From assembly GCA_003313425.1 (NCBI GenBank), contig NHZP01000021.1, positions 496,001 through 560,000 on the forward strand: 64,000 bases of DNA, read 5' to 3'. This DNA is from Pseudopyrenochaeta lycopersici (taxonomy: Eukaryota > Ascomycota > Dothideomycetes > Pleosporales > Pseudopyrenochaetaceae). The translations under genes and the position numbers were made by a program. This document shows, one piece after another, positions 10,028 to 21,700 of this stretch. The first letter of the stretch is position 1, and each line of letters opens with the position of its first letter. The notes beneath the pieces are model-generated. The model was not told the origin of the DNA, made no database searches, and was given only the letters and a program-made list of their open reading frames with translations.

Positions 10028-12679
10028 TCAGCCAAGCAGTTCAACATCCAAACCAATAGCCCTCATGAATAGATTCACGTTGGCCAACCGTGCGCTTGCC
10101 ATGTCTGCAGGCAGGGCTTTGCTCACAGAAACCGTCTCCATGACACGGTCCTTGACACCGAGAACGAGTCTTTGTTGCTGCTCGGGGCTGGCGCCCACAC
10201 CCATGGCCGCTAGGAATTGCCATATGTACATGTCGTCTGTGTCATTGATGGTCCCTGGGAAGAGAACAGGAAGAACGGGCTCGATTGTATCAAAGAGGCG
10301 ATTGTAGAGTTCGGTCCATTGCTCCCAATCCGTTACCATTTCAGGAGCGGACTGCTTCAGAAGCTCGGCACGGGAGATGAGAATCGTAAGCAGAGTGAGG
10401 CCAATTTTGCTTCGAGCCACGACGTGAAGATTGGTACGATCCAGAACGAGGCCAAGTAGGCCAATGATGATGTTCAGCGGCGACTCGGAGATATGGGCGT
10501 AAAGAGGCGGTGTGACCGTTTGCGAGAAAAGTTCGATCTCTTCTCGAACGACTGGGCTAAGAGGCTCCTCGGGTGTAGCGATGGCATGGCTGACTACAGA
10601 GAGACTATCAAGATGGACTACAATCATGGTTACGACTGTGATACGTTCCTGCTCGTCGATGTGGCGGAAGAGACGAGGAATTGCCTTCTTTCCTTTGGCG
10701 TGTGAAAGGATAGATATGAACGGATGTGGGGTTGTTGCACTGTTTTCTAGTTAGTAAAAATCATTCTTGAAGTCAAGCACACATACTGCGGATTGATCGG
10801 CTCCATAATCTTGGTATTTAGCCAAAGTTGCTTGTGCAGAGCCTCAATTTTGGATCGCCATTCCATGTGCGCTTGAATGGCTTCTGGAGGGCTATTCTCA
10901 TGAATTGGAGGTGGCAGAGCTCGCTCATGGTCTTCCATCTGCATGAGCGTAAGATAAACAGCTTCGATGTTGCGTAGAGCCTCCTTGCGATCAGCGATGG
11001 AAGACTTGTGGAGCTTTGGGCCTTTGTCATTCGTTTCGGGTCGCTTGAGATTAAGTAGCGGTCGCGGTGTTTTCGAGTTGCTGAATGCGATTTTGCCTAA
11101 GCTGCCCTCGACAACCAACTGCCTAGCCTTCGGACGGGCTTTCGCAGCCTCAACTGCCCTTTGGATCTGCTGCTCCATCCGTTGCATGTGATTGTCACCC
11201 CCTCGACCATTTCTACGCGCACCAAATCGGTTGTTAGTCTGGAAGAGGTATGTCTGAGCAAATTGGTTTGCAGGCTGCTGGGGGTTCTGGCGAGGAGCGC
11301 CGCGGATCTGGCTAAAGACCTGATAGTAGAAATCCTCAGCAATGGCAGCCTCTGGGCCCTTCTCATCCAAATTACCAGTCGCTGTCATTAATTGTTGCAG
11401 TTGGATCCGAGTGATGAAATTCTTGTCTTGCGGCGTCATGAGGCCGTTGTCCTTCGCCAATAGAGCAATCTTATGATTTCGCTTAGCTCGCTTAGCATCT
11501 TCTTCAAGGAAAGCCGCACGCTCTGGCTCGGAGAGTTGAAGCAATTGTTCCGGATGGGTAATAACCATTCCCGGGAATGACGGGCCTCGATTGTGTCCTG
11601 CCAATTGAGCGCGATGGCCTTGAGGACCAACCTGAGCCATTGGCTGGCCCTGTCCAGAGAGACGGTTAGGGTTCTGCAAGATCTGTCGAGGCTGCGTGGG
11701 CGGTGCCTGCGACTGGGCTTGCGGTGGCGCTTTTCGTTGCTGTTGCGTAGCTTGCTCGTTCGATTGCGGCCTCTGTCGCTGGAGGATGGTAGGGTGCTGA
11801 GGCTGTTGATTCTGGACAGGCTGGCCTGGGAGCTCTGCACGAACATGATGCTGCCTGGGTGGACCTTGTTGTTGTTGCTGCTGCTGCTGCTGCTGCTGTT
11901 GTTGTTGTTGTTGTGGTCTTTGCAAGATTTGAGGCGCAAATTGGCCCGGTGGTGCACCAGACACACCAGGAATTGGTGGCTGGCCATATGGAATTTGTTG
12001 GTGCTGATGATATTGGACAGGAGGACCCTGAGGTGGTGCCTGCTGCGATGGAGGAGTTCCAACGCTTTGGGCACGCATCATAGCCTCGACCTCTTCCAAG
12101 CTCACGAGCTTCCTGGCCGCCGGTACGGGTTGTTGAGCAGACGCAGCATATTGGGGCTCGGGAGCCCTCTGTGCAGCAGGTTGCTTGGGCTTGAGACCCC
12201 AAATGTCGGCGCGCGCCTCCAATTGAGGAATGTACTCGGGGTCCTTGTAGCTCTCATAGCCGGTCCTGGTAGGCTTCGAGGCCTGAGGAACGGGAGGCCT
12301 CTGCTGAAAGGGTTTTTGGCGAGCCTGATAAAGCATCTGCTCCTCTTGGATAGTGTTTGCGATCATCGAAGTCTGGCCAGCGAAGTCGAAATCTTTGCCA
12401 ATGGACTGCTGGGTAGCCGGCCCACCTCCAAAGGTGTCGTCATTGAGGTCATCGTCGGCGTCGTCGAGCTGGTCGCCAAGGCCGTCGTACGTCTCCTCAA
12501 AGTCGATGCTGTATACGCGGTAAGCAAAGCTCGCTGGCCATATTTTGGTCAACGCACGCATCGTCATCGGCTGCCCCTCCTCCGAGCCCAGCAAAAGCAT
12601 CGTGCTGTCCAAAGCCGGGGGCATTGGTGGAGTGCCCGCGGTCCCTGGGGAGGTTCGTGTCGAAGCCAAAGAACGACAT
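10028..12679 (-). CDS. PAT1: PAT1, activator of mRNA decapping
   Basis: Three exons: 12558-12679, 10787-12508 and 10028-10739 (851 residues). Introns of 49 and 47 nt have GTGCGT...ACAG and GTATGT...ACAG ends. The start MSFFGFDTNLPR is the family N-terminus, and the joined segment IDFEETYDGLGDQL follows it. The middle third is Gln/Pro-rich with a run of 16 Gln. The C-terminal half (from about residue 500, through HPFISILSHAKGKKAIPRLF to the terminal MRAIGLDVELL) is the conserved alpha-helical Pat domain. Pat1 binds the Lsm1-7 ring on deadenylated mRNA, represses translation and stimulates Dcp2 decapping in P-bodies. It is divergent from the mannosyltransferase gene; DcpS, which scavenges cap remnants, is in the same window but unlinked. 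Confidence 0.93.
11866..11913 (-). repeat. Trinucleotide repeat coding polyglutamine in PAT1
   Basis: Sixteen consecutive Gln codons, read on the minus strand as CAA/CAG (plus strand TTG/CTG). Six or more identical CTG units in the middle make it prone to length change. Confidence 0.85.
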
Positions 12680-13329
12680 GATGGGCGGCGCCCGTCGTGG
12701 TTGACGGTGGCTGGCGAATACAATTACGGTTGCTGTTGTTGCGGTATCAGAGTTGGCGGACGTGGTCACGGCGAGCGAAAGCGAGAGGGCCAAGACGAGG
12801 CGGTGGCTGCATCGACGCAATGAGACCCAGAAAGACGCGCAAGCTACAGGTCGATATGGAGGAATGCAGTGCGGCGGCGAGTGGGCGGCTCTTCGCTGTA
12901 GCAGATGGAGTGGTAATACTCTGGGTCGCGCCTTTCTGTCCCGATTCGGCGGCAAGTCCCGCACTTGCCCCAATGTGCCAACGCTGCCCTTGCACCCCCG
13001 GCTGGCTTCTGGGCAGCTGGTTGAATCAGCCACACTTACGAAAGTCGGACGACGACTTCTCCTTCTCCTTTTCCACTCCCATGTTCAGGCTTCTTGTTTA
13101 GGGCCGCCCTCTTCCATCTCAACCTCCCCTCTGCTGTCTGCTGATGCGCATGCTCCGCGCCTGGCATCCGCTCGTTTCCTTGTGATCCACCCCTTTCTCA
13201 CTGCACCCCAAGGCAGCCTATTCTGCGCTCCAGAGTCGCCTGCAGCGTTCGCGAGCAGCCAAAGTGGAGGGCTCTAATCCGTCAGAAAAGAGCCAACGGT
13301 TTGCGCAGCAGCCCCAGGCCCGAAACACA
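12680..13329. promoter_or_regulatory. Shared upstream region of PAT1 and KTR-type gene
   Basis: A 650 bp stretch between two divergent starts. Long frames cross it on both strands but none resembles a protein family, and GC-rich composition explains them. It should contain both promoters and leaders. Confidence 0.5.
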
Positions 13330-14640
13330 ATGGCAGGCACGCAGCGCTATCTCCGCTATATTGTCTTTGCTGTAATTGTAAGTTGGTCTTACACATTTCA
13401 ACAACCAAAGCGTTGATCTTTGCAGGCACTTGTCCTTCTGTACTTCATCGGCTCCTCGTCGTCCGTACCTGCTACCAACTGGCCGGCATACCAAGACACC
13501 ACCACTTCGCCCGCGAGCTCCAATGCGCCCGCTGCCAGTCAAGATGTTTCGCAAGCCCCGCCCGCGACAACACCCAACGACAAAAAGCTTCCCCCGGCAA
13601 CTGCAACTGGAGAGCGCATGAACGCGACTTTCGTCACCCTGGCCCGCAACTCGGACGTCTGGGAGATTGCCAAGTCGATCCGCCACGTCGAGGATCGCTT
13701 CAACCGCAAGTTCAACTACGATTGGGTCTTCCTGAACGACGATGACTTTGATGACCAGTTCAAGAAGATCACAACTGCGCTTGTGTCTGGCAAGACCAAG
13801 TATGGCAAGATCCCCAAGGAGCATTGGTCCTTCCCAGAGTGGATTGACCAGGACAAGGCAGCCAAGGTCCGCGAGGAAATGAAGGAGAAGAAGATTATCT
13901 ACGGTGACTCCGTCAGCTACAGGCACATGTGCCGTTACGAGTCTGGCTTTTTCTTCCGTCACCCCTTGATGCTCGATTACGAGTGGTACTGGCGTGTCGA
14001 GCCCAGCGTCGAGCTCTACTGCGACATCAACTACGATACTTTCAAGTTTATGGCTGAAAAGAAGAAGAAATACAGCTTTACACTCAGTCTGTACGAATAC
14101 GTCGAGACCATTCCTACGCTCTGGGACGCCACCAAGAACTTTACCAAGCACTTCCCACAGCACGTCGCCAAGGACAACTCGATGAAATTCCTCAGCGACG
14201 ACGGCGGCGAGACCTACAATCACTGCCATTTCTGGTCCAACTTCGAAATTGGAAACCTCAACTGGCTTCGCTCCGACGCATACATTGACTTCTTTACCTC
14301 GCTGGACCACGCTGGCGGTTTCTTCTACGAGCGTTGGGGCGACGCTCCTGTCCACTCTATTGCAGCTGGCTTGATGTTGCAAAAGGACGAGATTCACTTC
14401 TTCAACGACATCGCGTACTACCATGTCCCATTTACGCATTGCCCAACTGGCGAACAATATCGTCTTGACCATAAATGCTCTTGCAACCCCAAGGATAACT
14501 TTGACTGGAACGGATACAGCTGTAAGCTTCCTGGTTATGTGAGAGCAATGCAGCAAAGCTAATAGTAAATTATAGGCACAGCACGCTTTTACGAGATGAA
14601 TGGCATGGAGAAGCCTGCAGGGTACGAAAAGGAGCAATAA
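13330..14640 (+). CDS. KTR/KRE2-type alpha-1,2-mannosyltransferase (GT15)
   Basis: Three exons: 13330-13377, 13426-14521 and 14576-14640 (402 residues). Introns are 48 and 54 nt (GTAAGT...GCAG and GTAAGC...ATAG). It is a type II membrane protein: a short cytoplasmic N-terminus, one membrane helix at about residues 9-24 created across intron 1, a Ser/Thr/Pro-rich stem to about residue 80, then the GT15 catalytic domain. The domain shows [27 protein letters not shown] and [11 protein letters not shown], where the acidic and aromatic residues bind GDP-mannose and manganese, plus [14 protein letters not shown]. The family adds alpha-1,2-mannose to N- and O-glycans in the Golgi. Which KTR member it is cannot be decided from this sequence alone. 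Confidence 0.92.
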
Positions 14641-15436
14641 GCTCGATGTTTCTATTACCTCCAGCATCCGACTTCGTGTGCCGTCAAACTTGTTGTCCCA
14701 CACTCAGCACACCTGTCTGACTCGCGCCAAGTGCTCCACGCTCCAAATCCGACTGGATTTGGCTCGTTCTGAAACTTGTCTTCGTTTTCCTCGCCATTAT
14801 GGTTGCCGTAGGGTTATGCATTGGTCGGCAGCGGAGAGCTGCTGGCTATTAGAATTGGGCAAAAGAAAATTTTCTTTGGCCATGCTTTGGCTCTCGTAGG
14901 GTTCGCTTCATCTGTTACATTTTTTTCGCTTCGCCTTTCGCGCAATATTTTTGGGTTGGGTTGTACAGGCTCGGTTGGCGTTTTATGGCTTGAACAGCTT
15001 TGGCCGATTGCGGCAGAACAAGGCAGGCGCGAAAGAAACGAGAGAGGCTTCTTGTTCCTATGTGTCGTTAATGATATTGTACCTATATCTCACAGCCTGG
15101 GTAGATGAACGAGAATGCTTACGATCTGAACTCTACTCTACCTTTCTCCTTCCTTTTAAATTGATCACAAGTTCTTAGAAGAAAAAGACGGAGACACAGG
15201 GAACGAGTGCTAATGTATATGCAACGTAACGCGCAAGTTCACGCACAAACATGTGTGAGGAGTTTGCATAAGATCATTCTCTTAATATTCATTCTTTCAT
15301 ATTGCCTAAGAACTCGCTCGCTAATGCGCATGACAAAAAAAACCTCCGTTCATCCCCCCTATGCTATACCTGCCCAGCAATGACTTTTCCGTGCCAACTT
15401 TTGAGTTTGTACAGGAACAGGAACAAGGCCGGTGCA
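14641..15436. other. Intergenic region between converging genes
   Basis: About 800 bp of 3' flank between the mannosyltransferase and the TauD gene. No gene, RNA or repeat recognised. Confidence 0.45.
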
Positions 15437-16733
15437 TCAATCATTATAATTCACAACACCACTTCCGTCCTTGTTCGCCTTTGGAATGCCATACCGCTCA
15501 CTCAGCTCATCTTCCTGCGACCTACTATTTGGATCAAGATGTGGTCGCTCAGCCTGGACGGCGACACGAACAGCGTGACGTCGATGAGGAGCAAAGCCGT
15601 AAGATGCCGAGTGGTTCTAATACATATTAGTGTTCTGTTGCCAGATTGAAGATGATGTGGATGTACTTACAGTTGCTCTGTTGTCCCAGAACGCCACGTC
15701 CCCTGCCTGCCACTGAAACCTAACATGGATCTCGGGAGATGTGGCGACGATCTCATTAAGGAGGGAGATGATGTGGTCCGACTCTGTCTTAGGAACTCCA
15801 ACAATCTTGGTAACGAATCCAGGGTTAAAGAAGATGCTCTTCCATCCCGTGACAGGATTCGTCCTGACTAGAGGATGCTCAGTGGTGACGGGCTCGCGAC
15901 GCACTGTGCGGCCAAGTTCACGAGTTCCCTGAGCCTGAAGCTCTGCAGAGTGGATGGCAGTGAGAGATTCGAGATACTTCTGCATGAAAGGAGAGAGCAT
16001 GTCATACGCAGCGTATTGCGAAGACCAGAGAGTGTCACCGCCGCCGCCACGTGGTGGGCCGGTGAGGACTTTGAGAGAAGTGTAGGAAGGAGGTTGAAGT
16101 TCGTATGTCACCTTCACCATGTCAGTAAATAGTTCTCTAAGATGAAGGTATATATAAAAGACTGACATCAGAGTGCCACAGGAAGGTTGGTGTAAATAGT
16201 GCGCGCAGATCTGGGCTGCCCTCGCCGGTGTAGATGACATGGACATCCTCGAGACCTTCTCGTCTTGGGACACCGGTCGTTGCATGCTTGTGCAGCTCGC
16301 CAAAGTACTTGCCGAGCTCTCTCTGCTCGTCGATACCGAAGTTTTTCTGATTTCTGAAGAAAACAACGCCTCGTGTAGCAATAAGCCGCGCAAGATCATT
16401 CTTTTGCGAGTCCGTGAGATTCGCTAGATCGACACCGTGCACCTCGGTGCCGATCTTAGGGTTGTAGTCAAAGACATCCGTCGCGTTGGCAAGAAGATCC
16501 TTGAAGTTTGGATCGCCAAGCTGGCCCTTATCGACATAGGGGATCTCCTTGTATGCAGGCCATGTGATGTCCGGAAAACGTGGCCGTAGATCTTCGTACT
16601 CGTACGTCTCGTCGTGCTTCTGGACGATGGTTCTTCCGGGGACGTAGCCTGGTTTGGCTGTCTGCTTGAGAGTGGGGTTTGGGGTGGGGGTATCCGTGGG
16701 TTGGAATTGGGGTTCGATGAGTCCTGGCGCCAT
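15437..16733 (-). CDS. TauD/TfdA-type 2-oxoglutarate-dependent dioxygenase
   Basis: Three exons: 16167-16733, 15671-16111 and 15437-15616 (395 residues). Both introns are 54-55 nt (GTCAGT...GAAG and GTAAGT...TTAG). The core is a jelly-roll Fe(II) enzyme: the HxD pair is His187 and Asp189 in WHSDV, interrupted right after Asp189 by intron 1. The distal His338 lies in NHSA, and Arg353 sits 15 residues later, the spacing used for 2-oxoglutarate binding. The group includes taurine and sulfonate dioxygenases such as yeast JLP1, which release sulfite for sulfur nutrition. The substrate is not shown by the sequence. The ORF continues into the introns in frame for a while, so naive predictions would end at a false stop near 16137 or 15617. 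Confidence 0.9.
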
Positions 16734-16784
16734 GGCGTCTGGGAGTGTGGGAGATTGATCCAATGAAATATCGGTGCCTTGCAG

Positions 16785-16791
16785 TTTTATA
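16785..16791 (-). promoter_or_regulatory. TATA box of the TauD-type gene
   Basis: TATAAAA on the minus strand, about 52 bp upstream of the ATG at 16733. The close spacing implies a very short leader. Confidence 0.45.
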
Positions 16792-18220
16792 TGGTGACGA
16801 CTTGGTACTTGGGCGTCTTGAGACGTAGTACCTTGCAAGCTATGTTGACAACGACGCCGAATATGAAGAGGGTGCAGCAATCAACCAGATGATACTACCA
16901 CAGGATATTGCAAATGATGGCTAGAGTGGTTCGATCGTATCGCACTGAAGCTTGTGAGAATGACTAGAAAAAGGAAAGAAAAGGAACAAAGAGGGCAAGT
17001 CTAAAACTTATGTGAGTGTGCTCCGGGGAGTGGCACTCGACTGATCCATGTCACTGTGTGTTTATGCTTACCTCACTGGAGCAATGGCGCCATCGCACAC
17101 AATCTGATAAGCAGCCGAACATGCCCGGTCGTCTTCTTCATGGCCCTACAACGGCTGGTTTCAATATGAAACTGCGGCCGCTATCGCTCCGACGCCGCGG
17201 GGTGAGATCTGGGGAAGACGAGCACGTCAGCGGCGGCGTTTAAATGTTGCGTAATAACGGTGGATCGAAGTTCGAGATCGACATTCTCAGTCTAAGCATT
17301 GCGAAGATGTCCTTCAGGATTCAGGCGCATAACTCAAGGGCAAGTCGTGAGATTTGCTGATGCTGAACTGTGTCGATTGCTTTCCATTCAGTATCCTCCT
17401 GCCTATTCTGTCCCGGATTTGACCTTCAAATGTAGGCATACAAGCCCGAAGTGGGCTTTGAAATCCACTTGTAAGTGTTACCCGTCATTGTTGAAGTCGG
17501 TGTAAGTTCAAGCGCTAGCCCGATGTGGTAGCGTGAAGTGATGGCACCATATTGCACCATCTCGCCTTTGCTCGCCTCAGAACACAACACCATTACGCTT
17601 TGACCACCTGCTCTAGTATATAGCCGTCTAGAGATTTGGCTGTCGCGGCCCGTGAATCAAATACAGTGGATATATGCGCTTCCGGTTCTGCGCTTCGTTC
17701 TCGGTTCCGACTTGGAGCGTATTTGGGGCGCGAGCAACTGGAATGAGGCAATGTGGATTCTCGCTGATGTGCTCAAACACGCAGCAAGCCTCTTAGTCTG
17801 CGCTGATGGACAGGTGTTGTCTTGATGTTGCTCTTCTATTTGAGCAATAGAATCACTCCTGTGCATTAGCCATAAACAAGAGCTCGAGAATGTACCTAAA
17901 GAGTCCACATTGCATGATGAGAGAATAATGCTAGGGTAGATCCTGGCTGATGCAGCCGATGCCGCAATAGCGCGTTCGAATCCGATGCAACTCTTATTCA
18001 ATGTAACCGTATTTACGCCATTGGCGCCGTGGTGCCTAACGCCAAAACCCTCACAATATATACACTACAGTCTCCATATGTACAATGCAACCGTCTTCCT
18101 CAACTTCGAATCTGCCATGATTCTACCAACTCAGGAATGCTTGGGTGGGGGAGTTTCGCTGTATCGCAGGATAAATCATCGTTTGCTCGTAGAAAGAATC
18201 GGCGAAACAAAGAACGGCAG
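16792..18220. other. Intergenic region upstream of the TauD-type gene
   Basis: About 1.4 kb without a recognisable gene. Only short frames occur, none with family resemblance. A tRNA-like B-box at about 17972-17981 was examined and rejected. Confidence 0.4.
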
Positions 18221-18529
18221 TTAATCCTTGCGAAATGGTCGCATGAGTGCTTCGAGTGTAGGTATCGGAACGCCGTTGAGGTTGGTCCATCTTATGGCGG
18301 ATTCACTGGCCTCGCCTGCTGCTTCCATCTCCGGCTCCGCAGCGCGCTTGTCTGAGGGCTCTGAAGTTGGCTTGCGTCTTCTCACTATGCCTGCAGCCTC
18401 CAACTTAGGGGTCCAATATGGATGTGTTCCCTTGTGTATGCGGTAGAGTTCGTAGTTGCCCGCGATCAGGACTAATGTGGACATGACGGGAATCTTGGAA
18501 ATATTGTGATATATCCGAGTAGAACTCAT
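18221..18529 (-). CDS. Small conserved-looking protein of unknown function
   Basis: Single-exon frame of 102 residues, starting at ATG 18529 and ending at TAA 18221-18223. The N-terminal third (MSSTRIYHNISKIPVMSTLV, then LIAGNYELYRIHKGTHPYW) is hydrophobic to amphipathic and could insert in or lie on a membrane. The middle is charged (RRRK, then Glu/Ala-rich), and the end is compact (WTNLNGVPIPTLEALMRPF). I do not recognise a family. Codon use and its place head-to-head with PRP22 across only 240 bp support a real gene. An upstream in-frame extension to 19051 runs through the PRP22 coding region and was not used. Confidence 0.6.
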   Translation of the reverse strand: MSSTRIYHNISKIPVMSTLVLIAGNYELYRIHKGTHPYWTPKLEAAGIVRRRKPTSEPSDKRAAEPEMEAAGEASESAIRWTNLNGVPIPTLEALMRPFRKD

Positions 18530-18769
18530 GGCTGCGGTGGATGCGATGCTGGAGGATGCGTGCCTGTGCGATTGATGTGCTTGGAAGGGGCGTGTAGGCT
18601 TGGTACCGCGTCGCTCAGGTGAGGTGGGAGGCGTGCAGTGCGGAGGCTTGTGAAAGGCCGCGGGGATGGCCTTGGCGGGAAGTTGCCGCCGAGCCGCATC
18701 AACTTTCTTGAACTCCAGGCCGCACTGCACGCATCGCACTCGCGCCGCCTCCGAGGCCGCCCCACAATC

Positions 18770-21700
18770 ATGGACGATCTCGCCAACCTCGAGTTCCTGT
18801 CGCTCGTCTCTAAAGTCACCTCTGAGATCCAGAATCACGTGGGCGTTTCCGACAAGACGCTCGCCGAGTTCGTCATTGACCAACATGCGAAATGCAAAGG
18901 CGTCGCAGATTTCAAGGGCCAGCTGGAGGCCATGGGCGCCGAGTTCCCCCAGAGCCTGGTGGAGAGCATCGACCGCCTGGTTCTGACGCTTCACCCCAAG
19001 TACAAGAACAAGGGTGCAAATGGGAAAAAGGCAGGGGCAAACGAGGCGCACGGCGGAGACGACACTGATCGCAAAACGCGCGTATTCAAGGGCCTGGCAA
19101 TTCCAGACAAAGAAGTCGCCTACGATGATGCGGACGAGGAGCCATCAAACGGCGCACCACAAGCTGACGCCCTGGACGATACTTTCGCCATGCTGGAAGG
19201 ACTCGCAGGAACGGCGCCCAGCAAGCCCAAAGAGAGGTCGCGCAAGAGGAGCATGAGCCCATATGGTAGCGACGACGATACAACGAGGAGCAAGCGGCAC
19301 AGGCGGCGAGACAGGTCATGGTCGCGGTCGCGATCACGGTCGCGGAGTCCGAGACGTCGGCAGGAACAGAATGATGAGCTGGTCTTCCAGGACGAATTTG
19401 GGCGCACAAGAACAGTGAAGCCACACAACAAGCAGCGAAGCCGGAAAAAGTACCGCGACGAAGATCTCGATGAGTTTCGAAGACCCCCGACCCCCGAGCT
19501 CGATGACGAGCCAGTGCTCTACAAGGTCTACAACGGCAAGGTCACAGGTGTGAAAGACTTTGGTGCCTTTGTCAACCTGCAGGGTGTCAGGGGCAAAGTT
19601 GATGGACTGGTCCACGTTACACAGATGGTAGAGGGTGCACGAGTCAACCATCCATCTGATTTGGTCTCAAGATGGCAGGAAGTCAAGGTGAAGGTCATCA
19701 AGATGGAAAACGGCAAGATATCGCTCTCCATGAAAGAGGTGGACCAGCGTACAGGCCGTGACCTCGCACCTGGGCAGCGTATAGCTTCACGCGCCAACTT
19801 TGCATCGGGCGCCAACTCACAGGGGCTGGGCGGGGACAGTTTTGTCCCTGTTGTCGAAGATGGGTACAATGGCCGCAAGAATGGCATGCGAAAACGGATG
19901 ACCTCGCCTGAGAGATGGGAGATCAAGCAGCTCATTGCTTCCGGTGTAATTCCAAAATCCGATTATCCAGACATCGACGAGGACTTCAACGCGCACATAA
20001 ATGGCGAAGGCGGCTTCGAGGAGGAGGAGGACGTGGATATTGAAGTTCGCGAAGAAGAGCCCCCTTTCCTAGCTGGCCAGACGAAGCAATCTTTGGAACT
20101 CTCCCCAATCAGGGTCGTTAAAGCTCCTGACGGCTCACTTAATCGTGCTGCTATGGCAGGCGACACTCTGGCACGTGAGCGACGTGACCTTCGGCAACAG
20201 GAGGCCCAAGAGAAAGCTGCAAAGGAGGCGGCTAATACTGACTTAAGCAGTCAATGGAATGACCCCATGGCTCAACAACGACAATTCGCAAGCGACCTTC
20301 GTAACACTCGGACGAACCAGCCCAACGAAGCACTGCCAGAATGGAAGAAGATCTCAACTGGAAGTAGAGACGTTTCTCTCGGCAAGCGCACCAACATGAG
20401 CATCAAGGAACAACGAGAGTCCTTACCTGTATACAAATTCAGGAAGCAATTGCTCGAAGCTGTTGCGGCCCACCAGATCTTGATTGTCGTCGGTGATACT
20501 GGATCCGGAAAGACCACGCAAATGACCCAGTATCTTGCAGAAGCTGGCTATGCCAATGAATTAGTCATTGGGTGCACCCAACCTAGGCGTGTCGCAGCTA
20601 TGAGTGTTGCTAAACGTGTTGCCGAAGAAGTTGGATGTAAACTTGGAAATGAAGTTGGATACACCATTCGATTCGAGGACTGCACTTCACCAGATACGAG
20701 GATCAAGTACATGACAGATGGTATTTTGCAGCGTGAGATCCTTTTGGACAATATGCTGTCCAAGTACAGCTGCATTATGCTCGACGAGGCCCATGAGCGC
20801 ACGATCGCCACTGATGTTTTGTTCGGACTATTGAAGAAAACACTTAAGCGACGACCAGACATGAAGCTTATCGTCACCAGCGCCACTCTGGATGCTGATA
20901 AGTTTTCAGAGTACTTCTACAAGTGCCCCATCTTTTCAATCCCGGGTCGGACCTTCCCGGTCGAGGTCATGTACAGCAGAGAACCCGAGTCAGACTATCT
21001 CGATGCAGCATTAGTGACAGTCATGCAAATTCACCTGACGGAACCTGCGGGCGATATCCTCCTGTTCTTAACAGGGAAAGAGGAGATTGATTCATCTTGC
21101 GAGATTCTCTCCGAGCGGATGAAAGCATTGGGACCAAACGTACCTGAGCTGATGATCTTGCCAATCTACGGAGCGCTTCCCTCAGAGGTCGCATCCCGCA
21201 TTTTTGAGCCCGCACCAAATGGCAGCCGCAAAGTAGTCATCGCTACGAACATTGCTGAGACTAGTCTGACAATTGACGGTATATACTACGTTGTAGACCC
21301 TGGTTTCGTCAAGCAGAGTTCGTATGACGGCAAGTTGGGTATGGACCGTCTACAAATCACACCGATCTCGCAGGCTCAAGCTCGTCAAAGAAGTGGCAGA
21401 GCTGGCAGAACAGGTCCAGGAAAGTGCTTCCGTCTGTACACTGAAGCTGCATTCCAGAACGAAATGTTACCGACCACTATTCCCGAAATCCAGCGTCAAA
21501 ACTTGTCAAATACAATTCTGATGCTCAAAGCCATGGGTATCAACGACCTTCTACACTTTGACTTTATGGATCCACCACCTACAAACACCATGCTTACAGC
21601 TCTCGAAGAACTGTATCAACTAGGTGCGCTCGATGATGAGGGTCTGCTCACGCGTCTTGGTCGCCAAATGGCCGACTTCCCCATGGATCCCTCACTCTCA

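Noticed and set aside
11593..12681. 362-residue plus-strand frame opposite PAT1
   Set aside because: Leu/Arg-rich mirror of the Gln/Pro-rich PAT1 codons; no domain.
13282..14703. 473-residue open frame antisense to the mannosyltransferase
   Set aside because: It mirrors the coding frame of a well-supported GT15 gene, matches no family, and arises from GC-rich codon use.
17940..17995. B-box-like GTTCGAATCC
   Set aside because: No A-box and no convincing cloverleaf upstream; only a short TTGCAT/ATGCAA match.
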